A stretch of 64,000 nt of DNA, taken from positions 1 through 64,000 of the forward strand of contig JAFUDQ010000005.1 in NCBI GenBank assembly GCA_017459075.1, in the 5' to 3' direction. Both the position numbers and the translations under genes were made by a program. The stretch comes from Bacteroidales bacterium. Its GTDB lineage: Bacteria > Bacteroidota > Bacteroidia > Bacteroidales > UBA932. The notes under the pieces are model-generated. The model made no database searches. It was not told where the DNA came from and saw only the letters and a program-made list of their open reading frames with translations. Below are positions 16,512-25,351 of the stretch, one piece after another (the first letter of the stretch is position 1; every line of letters starts with the position of its first letter).

Positions 16512-18520
16512 TGAAGGCGTTAATCCTTAATTCCGGACTTGGTCACAGAATGGGGGTGCTCACAAGCGAGCACCCCAAATGTATGACAGAGATTTCGGCT
16601 ACGGAAACTATCCTTAGCCGTCAGCTGCGTCTTATTGCAGATGCCGGAATCAGGGAGGTTGTCATGACGACGGGTTATTTCCACGAGGTCCTGGAGCGTT
16701 ACTGCGACTCCCTGAGCCTGCCTCTGGAGTACAAATTCGTGCTTAACCCGCTGTACGACAAGACTAATTATATTTATTCAATCTGGTGTGCCAGGGATTT
16801 CCTGAGGGATGATGACGTCCTTCTTATGCACGGGGATTTGGTATTCCAGAATACTGTTTTTGACGATGTCCTTTCATTCCCCGACAGTTGCATGACGGTA
16901 AGTTCTACTGTGCCACTGCCGGAGAAGGACTTCAAGGCCGTTCTTAAGGACGGTTGCATAAGCAAAGTCGGCATTGAGTTTTTTGAAGATGCCGTTGCCG
17001 CCCAGCCTTTATACAAGCTGTGCAAGGCAGACTGGAACGTATGGCTGGACAGGATAGGGGAGTTCTGCGAAAGCGGACAGACCGGCGTTTACGCCGAGAA
17101 TGCCCTGAATCAGGTTTCTGCGGCCTGCCGTATCAAGCCTCTTGACGTAGAGGATCGCCTGTGTGCGGAAATCGACAATCCGCAGGACCTTGAAACTGTG
17201 TATGCCTGTTTGAAAGAGGTGGAGAACCGTATCGTCTACATGTGCTTTTCTACCGATTTCATCCATAGCGGCCATGTGGCCATCATCCGGAAGGCACAGA
17301 GGCTCGGCCGCCTTGTCATTGGTGTGCTGTCAGATGAAGCCATTGCTTCTTACCGGCATTTCCCGATGATTCCTTTCCCTGAGAGGAAGTCTTTGATGGA
17401 GACTTTGGCCGGTGTGTATAAAGTGGTGGAACAGAAGACTTTAAGCTATAAGGAAAATCTTTTGTCCATAAAGCCTGACTATGTTGTCCATGGCGATGAC
17501 TGGAGGGAGGGCTTCCAGAAGCCTGTGCGCCAGGAGGTCTTGGATGTACTTGCAAGCTACGGTGGCCGGTTGGTGGAGTTTCCTTATTCCAACGACCCCA
17601 AGTATGAAGATATAGAAAAGCTTTCCCGTGCAAAACTGGCTATGCCTGACCTTAGGCGGGGCCGCCTTCGCAAGCTCATTGAGATGAAGGGTCTTGTCAC
17701 GGCGATTGAGGCTCACAGCGGCATTACGGGCCTTATTGCAGAGAAGGCTACGGTACTTCAGGATGGCAAGACTTATCAGTTTGATGCCATGTGGCTTTCC
17801 AGCCTGTGCGATTCTACAGCCAAGGGAAAGCCGGACATTGAGCTGGTTGACATGACAAGCCGCTTCCGCACCGTTGATGACATCATGGAAGTCACTACCA
17901 AGCCTGTTATTTTTGACGGGGATACCGGAGGTTTGGCAGAGCATTTTGTCTATACTGTCCGCAGCCTGGAGCGAATGGGTGTTTCCATGGTTATTATTGA
18001 GGATAAGACCGGGCTTAAGAAAAACTCCCTGTTTGGTACGGAAGTAGTTCAGAGCCAGGACAGTACAGAGAATTTCTGCGCTAAGATTGCTGCCGGTAAG
18101 AAGGCTCAGAAGACGCGTGACTTTATGATTTGCGCCCGTATTGAGAGCCTTATTCTTGAGAAGGGGATGGAGGATGCCCTGGCCCGCGCTTTTGCCTATG
18201 TCGGTGCCGGTGCCGATGCCATCATGATTCACAGCAGAAAAAAGGAGCCTGCGGAGGTATTTGAATTTGTGGAGCGTTTCCGTGCCGATGATTCACTGAC
18301 TCCTATTGTTGTTGTTCCCACTTCTTACAACAGCGTAACAGAGGATGAACTTAAGCGTCGCGGGGTGAATGTGGTTATTTATGCCAACCAGCTGATGCGC
18401 AGTTCTTTCCCTGCCATGATGAAAACCGCCGAGTCTATTCTTTCCCATCATCGTGCCCTTGAGGCGGATGAGTTCTGCATGTCTATTAAGGATATTATCA
18501 ATCTGATTCCGGATGCTTGA
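16511..18520 (+). CDS. aepX: Fused nucleotidyltransferase, cytidylyltransferase-like domain and PEP mutase
   Basis: 669 aa in three parts. Residues 1-230: NTP-transferase of the IspD/GlmU type (LNSGLGHRMGVLT, then PKCM). Residues about 235-375: a second cytidylyltransferase-like domain with the HxGH motif as HSGH near 255 and HGDDW. Residues about 385-669: phosphoenolpyruvate mutase with EDKTGLKKNS at 497-506, the family's EDKxxxKxNS signature. PEP mutase turns PEP into phosphonopyruvate, the first step of phosphonate biosynthesis. In relatives the fused transferase activates the finished phosphonate as its CMP ester (PntC-type), ready for transfer to a glycan or lipid. It overlaps the next gene by 8 bp. 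Three-domain fusion is clear; which phosphonate is activated is inference. Confidence 0.9.
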   Translation: MKALILNSGLGHRMGVLTSEHPKCMTEISATETILSRQLRLIADAGIREVVMTTGYFHEVLERYCDSLSLPLEYKFVLNPLYDKTNYIYSIWCARDFLRDDDVLLMHGDLVFQNTVFDDVLSFPDSCMTVSSTVPLPEKDFKAVLKDGCISKVGIEFFEDAVAAQPLYKLCKADWNVWLDRIGEFCESGQTGVYAENALNQVSAACRIKPLDVEDRLCAEIDNPQDLETVYACLKEVENRIVYMCFSTDFIHSGHVAIIRKAQRLGRLVIGVLSDEAIASYRHFPMIPFPERKSLMETLAGVYKVVEQKTLSYKENLLSIKPDYVVHGDDWREGFQKPVRQEVLDVLASYGGRLVEFPYSNDPKYEDIEKLSRAKLAMPDLRRGRLRKLIEMKGLVTAIEAHSGITGLIAEKATVLQDGKTYQFDAMWLSSLCDSTAKGKPDIELVDMTSRFRTVDDIMEVTTKPVIFDGDTGGLAEHFVYTVRSLERMGVSMVIIEDKTGLKKNSLFGTEVVQSQDSTENFCAKIAAGKKAQKTRDFMICARIESLILEKGMEDALARAFAYVGAGADAIMIHSRKKEPAEVFEFVERFRADDSLTPIVVVPTSYNSVTEDELKRRGVNVVIYANQLMRSSFPAMMKTAESILSHHRALEADEFCMSIKDIINLIPDA

Positions 18521-19637
18521 GCCTCGCTTCTTCACAGAGTCTCTTCTTAAACATGGGACTGATTTTTACGCCGGCGTTCCGGATAGCTTGTTGAAAAGTC
18601 TTTGTGCTTGGCTTTCAGATACTTGCGCGCCTGAAAAACATATTATCACTGCGAATGAGGGGGCGGCTGTGGCTCTTGCCGCCGGGCATTTCCTGGCAAC
18701 GGGCCGTCCCGGTTGCGTCTATATGCAGAATTCGGGGGAGGGAAATGCCATTAATCCCTTGGCTTCGCTTACTGATGCCGATGTCTACAATATTCCTGTC
18801 CTGCTTCTGATTGGCTGGCGTGGCTGCCCCGGCATTCATGACGAGCCGCAGCATGTCAAGCAGGGTAAGGTGACGCTGCCGCTTCTTGAGGCGATGGGAA
18901 TTCCGTATTCTATTTTAAGTGCCGATGCTGCCGAGGCTTCGGCCCAGATTGATACCGCTTTCCATGTTCTGTCCTCCGGCCAAACTTATGCTCTTGTTGT
19001 CCGTAAAGATACATTTGCCCTTTCGGGCAGACCCTCCGTCATTGCCGACAGCGATCGGCAATCTCTTCTTACACGGGAAGAAGCTATTCAGATAGTTGCG
19101 GGTGCAACAGGACCTTCGGATGTGATAGTATCATCGACTGGAATGATAAGCCGGGAACTTTTTGAGTACCGTGAGTCTTCCGGTGAGGGCCATGGGCGGG
19201 ATTTCCTTACTGTCGGCTCAATGGGGCATGCCAGCCAGATAGCCCTTGGTATCTCTTTGGAACAGCCACAGAGGCGCGTATGGTGCTTTGACGGCGATGG
19301 GGCCGTTATCATGCATATGGGTTCCCTCGCGATTACTGCATCAAAAGCCGGAGTCAATTTTATTCATGTGGTATTCAATAACGGGGCTCATGATTCCGTC
19401 GGCGGACAGCCTACGGTGGGCTTTCAGATAGACCTTGCCGGCGTTGCCCGTGCCTGCGGGTACAAACAAGTTTACTCGGTTTCTACAAAAGATGAGTTAG
19501 TAAATGTTTTTAGCCATTTGGATGGCCCAGTCTTTATAGAAGTCAAAGTCCGCAAGGGCAACCGTCCTGACCTGGGCCGACCGACGACCACTCCCATTCA
19601 GAACAGGGATGCACTAATGTCTTTCTTGAAGAAGTAA
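18513..19637 (+). CDS. aepY: Phosphonopyruvate decarboxylase
   Basis: 374 aa. N-terminal pyrimidine-binding part with GVPDSLLKSLCAWL and the catalytic Glu of ANEGAAVALAAG. The C-terminal thiamine diphosphate part has the GDG...NN signature: CFDGDGAVIMHMGS near 258-271 and HVVFNNGAHDSVGG near 283-296. The enzyme removes CO2 from phosphonopyruvate to give phosphonoacetaldehyde, which pulls the unfavourable mutase reaction forward. Single-chain length is normal for this family. It overlaps the mutase gene and is followed by the reductase after 6 bp. Confidence 0.92.
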   Translation: MLEPRFFTESLLKHGTDFYAGVPDSLLKSLCAWLSDTCAPEKHIITANEGAAVALAAGHFLATGRPGCVYMQNSGEGNAINPLASLTDADVYNIPVLLLIGWRGCPGIHDEPQHVKQGKVTLPLLEAMGIPYSILSADAAEASAQIDTAFHVLSSGQTYALVVRKDTFALSGRPSVIADSDRQSLLTREEAIQIVAGATGPSDVIVSSTGMISRELFEYRESSGEGHGRDFLTVGSMGHASQIALGISLEQPQRRVWCFDGDGAVIMHMGSLAITASKAGVNFIHVVFNNGAHDSVGGQPTVGFQIDLAGVARACGYKQVYSVSTKDELVNVFSHLDGPVFIEVKVRKGNRPDLGRPTTTPIQNRDALMSFLKK

Positions 19638-19643
19638 AAGGCT

Positions 19644-20849
19644 ATGCAGCAGGTACTTACGGGAATATCGTCACTTGAAAAAGCATTGGAAGGAAGCCGC
19701 AAAGTGCTTCTGGTCTGCGACTCATCCTGGCCATATATTAACATCGGCCCGGAAATAGAGTCTGCAATAAAGGGCATCGGCAGCCCTCTTCTGAAGTTTA
19801 ATGATTTCGCTTCGAATCCGCTCTATGAGTCTGTGTGCAAGGGGGTTGAGGTTTTCAATTCTTCCGGTTGCGATACTATCCTGGCCGTAGGTGGTGGAAG
19901 CAGCATCGATGTTGCAAAGTGTATCAAATTATTCTGTCGGCTGAGCCCGGATGCGCTTTATTTCAAGCAGCAGTATGCTGATTCCGGAATTAAGCTGATA
20001 GCTATTCCTACTACGGCTGGAACTGGCAGTGAATCAACGCGTTATGCCGTTATCTATTATGAGGGTGCAAAGCAGTCTATAACTCATTCCAGCATTGTTC
20101 CGGACTATGCAATTCTGGAACCGTCGGTTCTGGAGTCGCTGCCTGTTTACCAGAAGAAGTGCACTATGATGGATGCGCTTTGCCAGGGGATTGAGTCTTG
20201 GTGGAGTGTGAATGCGACGGATGAGTCGCGCGTGTACTCCCGCAAGGCCATAGAACTGATTATGGCTAATTGGCAGGAGTATATCTTTAGTTGCGGTGGA
20301 GACACTGTTTCCACCGCTGCAAAAGCTGTAATGCTGGCGGCGAATTATGCCGGAAGGGCAATCAATATAACGCAGACTACAGCGCCGCATGCCTTCAGTT
20401 ATAAGCTGACATCCCTTTTTGGACTCCCTCATGGCCATGCCGTAGCCCTCTGCCTCCCGGAAATCTGGGACTTTATGCTAGATTCCCCGTCTTCCCTCCC
20501 GAACGATCCTGCTCTGTCATTCCGACCGAGTGAAACGAGTGGACGACTCTCCATCCACGCGGTGTTCACTGACATCGCCCACGCCATGGGAGCCGAAACC
20601 CCTCAGGACGCAATCGCCATGTTCCGCTCCATGATGTCCCAACTGGACCTCAGCAAGCCACGCCTTGCCATCTCTTCCAATACCACTGCTCTTTCCAGTG
20701 GTGCTTCTGTCATTTCGACCGAAGCGGAGAAATCTCCCACCCTTCTGGACACCCTGGCCTCCTCCGTCAACCCCATCCGCCTCGCCAATAACCCCATCCC
20801 CATATCCCAGCAGGACGCCCGCCAAATCTACTCCATAATCCTTTCGTAA
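19644..20849 (+). CDS. Phosphonoacetaldehyde reductase (iron-type alcohol dehydrogenase)
   Basis: 401 aa. NAD-binding AVGGGSSIDVAKCIK (near 90) and metal-binding PHGHAVALCLP (near 265-275) mark a group III Fe-dependent alcohol dehydrogenase. Beside aepX and aepY it most likely reduces phosphonoacetaldehyde to 2-hydroxyethylphosphonate. A class V 2-aminoethylphosphonate transaminase is absent next to it. Two copies of the dispersed repeat lie inside the frame: 20515-20552, encoding SFRPSETSGRLS, and 20708-20738, encoding SVISTEAEKSPT. They sit in the helical C-terminal domain and in a low-complexity Ser/Thr/Pro stretch. Whether the enzyme tolerates them is unknown, but the frame is kept. Confidence 0.85.
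   Translation: MQQVLTGISSLEKALEGSRKVLLVCDSSWPYINIGPEIESAIKGIGSPLLKFNDFASNPLYESVCKGVEVFNSSGCDTILAVGGGSSIDVAKCIKLFCRLSPDALYFKQQYADSGIKLIAIPTTAGTGSESTRYAVIYYEGAKQSITHSSIVPDYAILEPSVLESLPVYQKKCTMMDALCQGIESWWSVNATDESRVYSRKAIELIMANWQEYIFSCGGDTVSTAAKAVMLAANYAGRAINITQTTAPHAFSYKLTSLFGLPHGHAVALCLPEIWDFMLDSPSSLPNDPALSFRPSETSGRLSIHAVFTDIAHAMGAETPQDAIAMFRSMMSQLDLSKPRLAISSNTTALSSGASVISTEAEKSPTLLDTLASSVNPIRLANNPIPISQQDARQIYSIILS
20515..20552 (+). repeat. Dispersed repeat copy inside the reductase gene
   Basis: TGTCATTCCGACCGAG followed by a TGAAACGAGTGGACGACTCTC end. It lies in frame at residues about 291-303 of the reductase. Confidence 0.7.
20708..20738 (+). repeat. Second dispersed repeat copy inside the reductase gene
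   Basis: TGTCATTTCGACCGAAGCGG then AGAAATCTCC, the most compact form of the repeat in the window. It adds about ten residues (355-365) and keeps the frame. Confidence 0.8.
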
Positions 20850-21116
20850 AACCCTACGCTTATACCTTTATTGATTATCAGGCACTTACGCATATCAATT
20901 TGGCCGTTTTTGCCAAGTTGAATCATGTAACTTGTTGATAATCAATAGTCGCTTTATACGTAGTTCCCCCTCCTCCTGTTATTCTAAGTACACTCTTTAT
21001 TATTTCGACATAGCGAAGAAATCTCCTCCCGCTACAGAGCTGTGGGGTTTGGAGCGTAAGTTTCCAAACCACACCGACTCTGTAGCGGTGGACGCAAAGA
21101 TTCTGTAAAATAATCC
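20850..21116. other. Intergenic region with two inverted repeats
   Basis: No gene seen. ATTGATTATCA (20870-20880) has its complement at 20936-20946, enclosing a TTGGC/GCCAA hairpin. A degenerate dispersed repeat lies at about 20999-21025. A second structure has CCGCTACAGAG (21029-21039) pairing with 21078-21088 and, inside it, GGTTTGGA (21046-21053) with 21063-21070. The second hairpin could end the phosphonate transcript, although no T tract follows. Confidence 0.6.
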
Positions 21117-21147
21117 TTTGGATTATGGCGCGGATTTTCTAAATTTG
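21117..21147 (+). promoter_or_regulatory. Promoter of the FAD-linked oxidase gene
   Basis: TTTG (21117-21120), 19 bp, TAAATTTG (21140-21147), 28 bp before the ATG at 21176. Full match to the Bacteroidales consensus. Confidence 0.75.
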
Positions 21148-21175
21148 TAGATTGGATTTTTGCGCAAGAAAGAGT

Positions 21176-24007
21176 ATGTCACTTTTCAGAAAGAGACTTA
21201 AAGAGATAATTCCGGCTGGGAGAAGGTATACAGACCCTCTCAGGACCCTCGCGTGGGGTACAGATGCCGGTTTTTACAGGATGATTCCGCAGGTTGTCGT
21301 CCGCTCCAAGACAGAAGAAGAAGTGTCCCAGATACTTGCGGCCGCCAATGAAGAAGGCGTAGCCGTAACCTTCAGGGCAGCCGGAACAAGCCTTTCCGGA
21401 CAGGCCGTGAGCGACTCCGTGCTCCTTGTGGCCGGGAAAAACTGGGAAAAATATCAGTTTCATCCCCAAGACAATACAATTACCCTACAGCCAGGAATCG
21501 TAGGCGCAAGGGTAAACGCCATCCTATCAAAATATGGCCGCTGCTTCGGCCCGGACCCTGCCTCCATCGGCAGCTGCATGGTCGGCGGAATCGTAATGAA
21601 CAACGCCTCCGGCATGAGCTGCGGCACCCATGCCAACAGCGACAAAGAGATGGTATCGGCCAGAATAGTTTTTGCCGATGGCACCATTCTTGACACTGCA
21701 TCCGCAGAAAGCAGAAATGAATTCAGGCTCTCCCACAAGGCTTTCCTGGAAGGCATAGAGGGCATCAGGGATGAGATTCAGAGCGACAGGAAGCTCTCTG
21801 AAAGAATAAAATACAAGTACTCCATAAAGAACGTAACCGGCCTGAACCTGTTGCCGTTCGTACGCTTTACAGACCCCTTTGACATCATCGCCCATCTGCT
21901 TGTAGGCTCCGAGGGAACCCTGGCCTTCCTGAGCGAAGTTACCATGAACACCCTCCCAATAGCCCCGTTCAAGGCGAGCGCCATGATTTATTTCGATACA
22001 ATCAGCGACGCCGCAAGAGCCGTGGTGGCAATGAAAAAGCTGGATGTAAGCGCCGCGGAACTTTTGGACATAAGGTCGCTGACATCTGTAAACGACCCTC
22101 ATCTAAGCCCTTCGAAACAGGACCTTACGGCCGTCCTGACGGAAGTCAGGGCAGCATCGGCAAAAGAGCTTGATAATAAAATATCGGCCGTACAGGCCGC
22201 CTTGAAGCCGTTTGGCTGCGAAGTTAGGTTTACATCGGACCCTAAAGAGTATGCACCGTACTGGGCTATCAGGGCCGGAATCTTCCCGACGGTGGGAGGC
22301 CTTCGCAAACAGGGAACGACCTGTCTTATAGAGGACGTCGCTTTTCATATTGAGGACCTGCCACAGGCGACCGCAGACCTTTCCGCCCTGCTGGATAAAC
22401 ATGGTTACGATGATTCATGCATCTATGGCCATGCCTTGGAAGGAAACTTCCATTTCATTATAAATCAAGCATTTGACTCTGATGCAGAGGTGGCTCGCTA
22501 TGAGGCCATGATTCGCGATGTAGCTGAAATGGTGGTCGGTAAATATGATGGTTCCCTGAAGGCGGAGCATGGCACCGGACGCAATATGGCCCCGTTCGTG
22601 GAATATGAATGGGGAGAGAAAGCCTTTGGGATAATGAAGAGGGTGAAGGCTCTCTTTGACCCCAAGGGAATTTTGAATCCGGGAGTCATTTTTAACGATG
22701 ACCCTAAGTGTTTTATAAAGAATTTCAAGGCCCTGCCTGTGCTGAAGCCAAAGACAGGAGCGGACGAACCGGAACTTGCTGAGGCTTACAAACGCCTGAA
22801 CAAGTGTATAGAATGCGGATTCTGCGAGGTGAACTGCCTCTCTTGCGGATTTACCCTTAGTTCGCGAACAAGGATTGTGGCCCAGAGGGAGATTGCCCGT
22901 CTTGAGGCCGATGGTTCAAATCCCAAGCGTCTGAAGGCTCTCAAAAAGCAGTACGGATATCTTGGAGAAAAAACTTGCGCAGGGGACGGACTTTGTTCAA
23001 TGTCCTGCCCGATGGGCATTAATGTGGCAGACCTTACTCACCAGCTGAGGCGTGAAAAATACCCTGTCGGAAGTCTGGGGTATAAGGCCGGAGAATTTGC
23101 TGCCGATCATCTTGCAGGCCTTAAAAAAGGTGTCCGCGGTGCCCTGCGGACGGCTTCCTTTACCAGCAACATCATTGGCGGCACCGCTATGGGCGCTGTT
23201 TGCAAAGGTTTGCACAATGGCATCAAACTGCCCCTGTGGACTCCTTCTACTCCAAAGGCTTACAAGGTCCCCAAATCCCTTAAGAAGGGGGTGGGCGATG
23301 CTGCCATGAAAGTAGTCTACTTCCCAAGTTGCCTTAACCAGATGATGGGGATATCGGCAAAAAAGAGTCCGGTAAAAACGCCTCTGGCAGAGGAAATGAC
23401 TGCCCTGCTTCGCAAAGCCGGTTACGAAGTCATTTTCCCGGAGAATATGGATTCGCTTTGCTGCGGAACCATATGGGAGAGTAAGGGTATGCCGGAAATC
23501 GCAGACAGGAAGACGGCTGAGCTGGAAGAAGCTCTTTGGGAGGCGTCGCAGCAAGGTAAGTATCCTGTGCTCTGCGACCAGAGCCCCTGCCTTCACAGGA
23601 TGCGTAAAAAGATTAAGAAAATGCAGCTTTACGAGCCTGCAGAGTTTATTTATGACTTCCTGATGCCACATCTGGAAGTTGTCCGCAAAGAACCGAAGGT
23701 TGCCGTTCATACTACTTGTTCCACCCGCGAAATGGGCCTTAAGGACAAATTGATTGAACTGGCTAAGCTTTGCGCAGAAGATGTAATCGTTCCCGAAGGC
23801 GTAGGTTGCTGCGGATTCGCAGGGGACAAGGGTATGAATACTCCGGAACTGAATAAATACGCCCTTCGTAAGCTGAAGGATGAGGTTGCCGGCGTGCCGG
23901 TAGGCTATTCCAACAGCCGCACCTGCGAGATTGGTCTTGCAACCCATTCTGGAATTCCTTATGTATCAATCGCTTACCTTGTTAATAAGTGTACAAAGGC
24001 AAAATAA
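21176..24007 (+). CDS. FAD-linked oxidase with Fe-S and CCG domains (D-lactate dehydrogenase-like)
   Basis: 943 aa from ATG 21176; an in-frame TTG at 21152 falls too close to the -7 box. Residues about 30-270: FAD-binding PCMH fold with FRAAGTSLSGQA and GIVMNNASGMSCGTHAN. Residues about 270-530: FAD-oxidase C domain ending FDPKGILNPG. Residues about 540-620: ferredoxin-like segment with CIECGFCEVNC and CSMSCPMG. Residues about 700-943: two Cys-rich CCG domains (SLCCGTIWESKGMPE, GVGCCGFAGDKG) that hold an Fe-S cluster. This fused layout is that of the large D-lactate/2-hydroxyacid dehydrogenases feeding electrons to quinone or cytochrome. Glycolate oxidase (GlcD/F fused) is the main alternative. 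Confidence 0.85.
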   Translation: MSLFRKRLKEIIPAGRRYTDPLRTLAWGTDAGFYRMIPQVVVRSKTEEEVSQILAAANEEGVAVTFRAAGTSLSGQAVSDSVLLVAGKNWEKYQFHPQDNTITLQPGIVGARVNAILSKYGRCFGPDPASIGSCMVGGIVMNNASGMSCGTHANSDKEMVSARIVFADGTILDTASAESRNEFRLSHKAFLEGIEGIRDEIQSDRKLSERIKYKYSIKNVTGLNLLPFVRFTDPFDIIAHLLVGSEGTLAFLSEVTMNTLPIAPFKASAMIYFDTISDAARAVVAMKKLDVSAAELLDIRSLTSVNDPHLSPSKQDLTAVLTEVRAASAKELDNKISAVQAALKPFGCEVRFTSDPKEYAPYWAIRAGIFPTVGGLRKQGTTCLIEDVAFHIEDLPQATADLSALLDKHGYDDSCIYGHALEGNFHFIINQAFDSDAEVARYEAMIRDVAEMVVGKYDGSLKAEHGTGRNMAPFVEYEWGEKAFGIMKRVKALFDPKGILNPGVIFNDDPKCFIKNFKALPVLKPKTGADEPELAEAYKRLNKCIECGFCEVNCLSCGFTLSSRTRIVAQREIARLEADGSNPKRLKALKKQYGYLGEKTCAGDGLCSMSCPMGINVADLTHQLRREKYPVGSLGYKAGEFAADHLAGLKKGVRGALRTASFTSNIIGGTAMGAVCKGLHNGIKLPLWTPSTPKAYKVPKSLKKGVGDAAMKVVYFPSCLNQMMGISAKKSPVKTPLAEEMTALLRKAGYEVIFPENMDSLCCGTIWESKGMPEIADRKTAELEEALWEASQQGKYPVLCDQSPCLHRMRKKIKKMQLYEPAEFIYDFLMPHLEVVRKEPKVAVHTTCSTREMGLKDKLIELAKLCAEDVIVPEGVGCCGFAGDKGMNTPELNKYALRKLKDEVAGVPVGYSNSRTCEIGLATHSGIPYVSIAYLVNKCTKAK

Positions 24008-24035
24008 TACAAACTATAATAAATCTTAAAACAAA

Positions 24036-25229
24036 ATGCCACAGATTTCACAAAGAGGCTCTGAAATGCCCGCTTCTCCTATCCGTAAACTTGTTCCTTT
24101 TGCAGACGCAGCCAAGAAACGCGGAACCAAGGTCTTCCATCTTAACATTGGCCAGCCTGACCTGCCTACCCCGCAGAAGGCTCTGGACGCCCTTAAGCAC
24201 ATTGACAGAAAGACTCTTGAGTACACCCACTCCCAGGGTCTGCTTTCTTTGAGGGAAAAACTTACCGGATACTATGCAAAATTCGGAATCAATCTTACTC
24301 CGGATGAGATAATGATTACTTGCGGCGGCTCCGAGGCTCTTCTTTTTGCCTTCCTGTCCTGCCTTAACCCCGGTGATGAACTCATTATGGTTGAGCCCGG
24401 TTATGCCAACTATCTTGGCTTTGCCGTTACCGCCGGCCTTACCGTAAAGACTGTTACTTCCCGTATTGAGGACGGCTTCGCCCTTCCTTCAGTTGAAGAT
24501 TTTGAAAAGGCGATTACTCCAAAGACCAAAGCTATCCTTATCTGCAATCCTAACAACCCTACCGGATATCTTTACAGTGAGGATGAGCTCCTTTGCCTTC
24601 GCGATATCGTGAAGAAGCATGACCTTTTCCTTCTTGCTGACGAGGTTTACCGTGAGTTTGTTTATAACGGAAAGCCTTACCGCAGTGCCCTTACTCTTGA
24701 GGGAATTGAGGATAATGTTATTGTAATTGATTCTGTTTCAAAGCGTTATTCAGAGTGCGGCGTTCGCGTTGGTATGCTTGTTACCCATAATGCAGAGGTC
24801 CGTTCTACCGTTATGAAGTTTGCCCAGAGCCGTCTTTGCCCTCCTCTTGTAGGTCAGCTGGTGGCTGAGGCTTCAATTGAGGGAACGGAAGGCTATGCAA
24901 AAGAGTGCTTCGATGAGTACAAGGCTCGCCGTGACTTCTTCATTGCCGGTCTTAACAAGATTGAGGGTGTTTACAGCCCTATGCCGGAGGGTGCTTTCTA
25001 CACTGTTGTTAGTCTTCCTGTTGACGACGCAGAGGCTTTCTGCAAGTGGTGCCTTACTGATTTCAGCTATGAGGGTGCTACTGTTATGATGGCTCCTGCT
25101 GCCGGCTTCTACGGAGATCATGAGATTGGCCGTAAGCAGGTTCGTATGGCTTATGTTCTTTGCATTGAGGATCTTGCAAAGGCGTTGAAGTGTCTCGAAG
25201 AGGCCCTCAAGGCTTATAATCGGAAGTAG
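24036..25229 (+). CDS. Class I PLP-dependent aminotransferase (aspartate aminotransferase-like)
   Basis: 397 aa. Fold type I aminotransferase: LNIGQPDLPTP near 32, GGSEALLFAF near 95 for cofactor phosphate, CNPNNPTGYLY near 171, and DSVSKRYSECGVRVGM near 231-246 with the Schiff-base Lys. The arginine for the substrate carboxylate is in QVRMAYVLC near the end. The SKRYSECGVR form, in place of SKTFSMTGWR, is common in Bacteroidales AspC-like enzymes. It probably moves amino groups between aspartate or related acids and 2-oxoglutarate. It lies 28 bp after the oxidase. It is not a class V AEP transaminase, although a role in the phosphonate pathway cannot be excluded. Confidence 0.87.
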   Translation: MPQISQRGSEMPASPIRKLVPFADAAKKRGTKVFHLNIGQPDLPTPQKALDALKHIDRKTLEYTHSQGLLSLREKLTGYYAKFGINLTPDEIMITCGGSEALLFAFLSCLNPGDELIMVEPGYANYLGFAVTAGLTVKTVTSRIEDGFALPSVEDFEKAITPKTKAILICNPNNPTGYLYSEDELLCLRDIVKKHDLFLLADEVYREFVYNGKPYRSALTLEGIEDNVIVIDSVSKRYSECGVRVGMLVTHNAEVRSTVMKFAQSRLCPPLVGQLVAEASIEGTEGYAKECFDEYKARRDFFIAGLNKIEGVYSPMPEGAFYTVVSLPVDDAEAFCKWCLTDFSYEGATVMMAPAAGFYGDHEIGRKQVRMAYVLCIEDLAKALKCLEEALKAYNRK

Positions 25230-25351
25230 ATGTCTCGACTTCGCTCGACATGACAGAAGTTGTTTCGCCTGACATGACAGAAGTTGTTTCGCCTGACATG
25301 CCAATTTTGTCATTTCGACCGTAGTCCGAAGGACGTAGTGGAGAAATCTCT
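25230..25351 (+). repeat. Cluster of dispersed repeat units before licD
   Basis: The 122 bp between the aminotransferase stop and the licD ATG are almost all repeat: an inverted arm (CTCGACTTCGCTCGACATGACAG), two 26-nt tandem units (ACATGACAGAAGTTGTTTCGCCTG type), and a full copy from TGTCATTTCGACC, with palindrome GTCCGAAGGAC, to GGAGAAATCTC. Only one base separates it from the ATG at 25352. Its GGAG is 8 nt from the start codon and could serve as ribosome binding site. Confidence 0.8.

Noticed and set aside
17441-18232. Minus-strand frame opposite the PEP mutase
   Set aside because: The plus strand has the full mutase signature there; the antisense protein shows nothing recognisable.
22997-23947. 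Minus-strand frame opposite the FAD-linked oxidase
   Set aside because: The Cys-rich domains on the plus strand are unmistakable; the antisense frame is a by-product.
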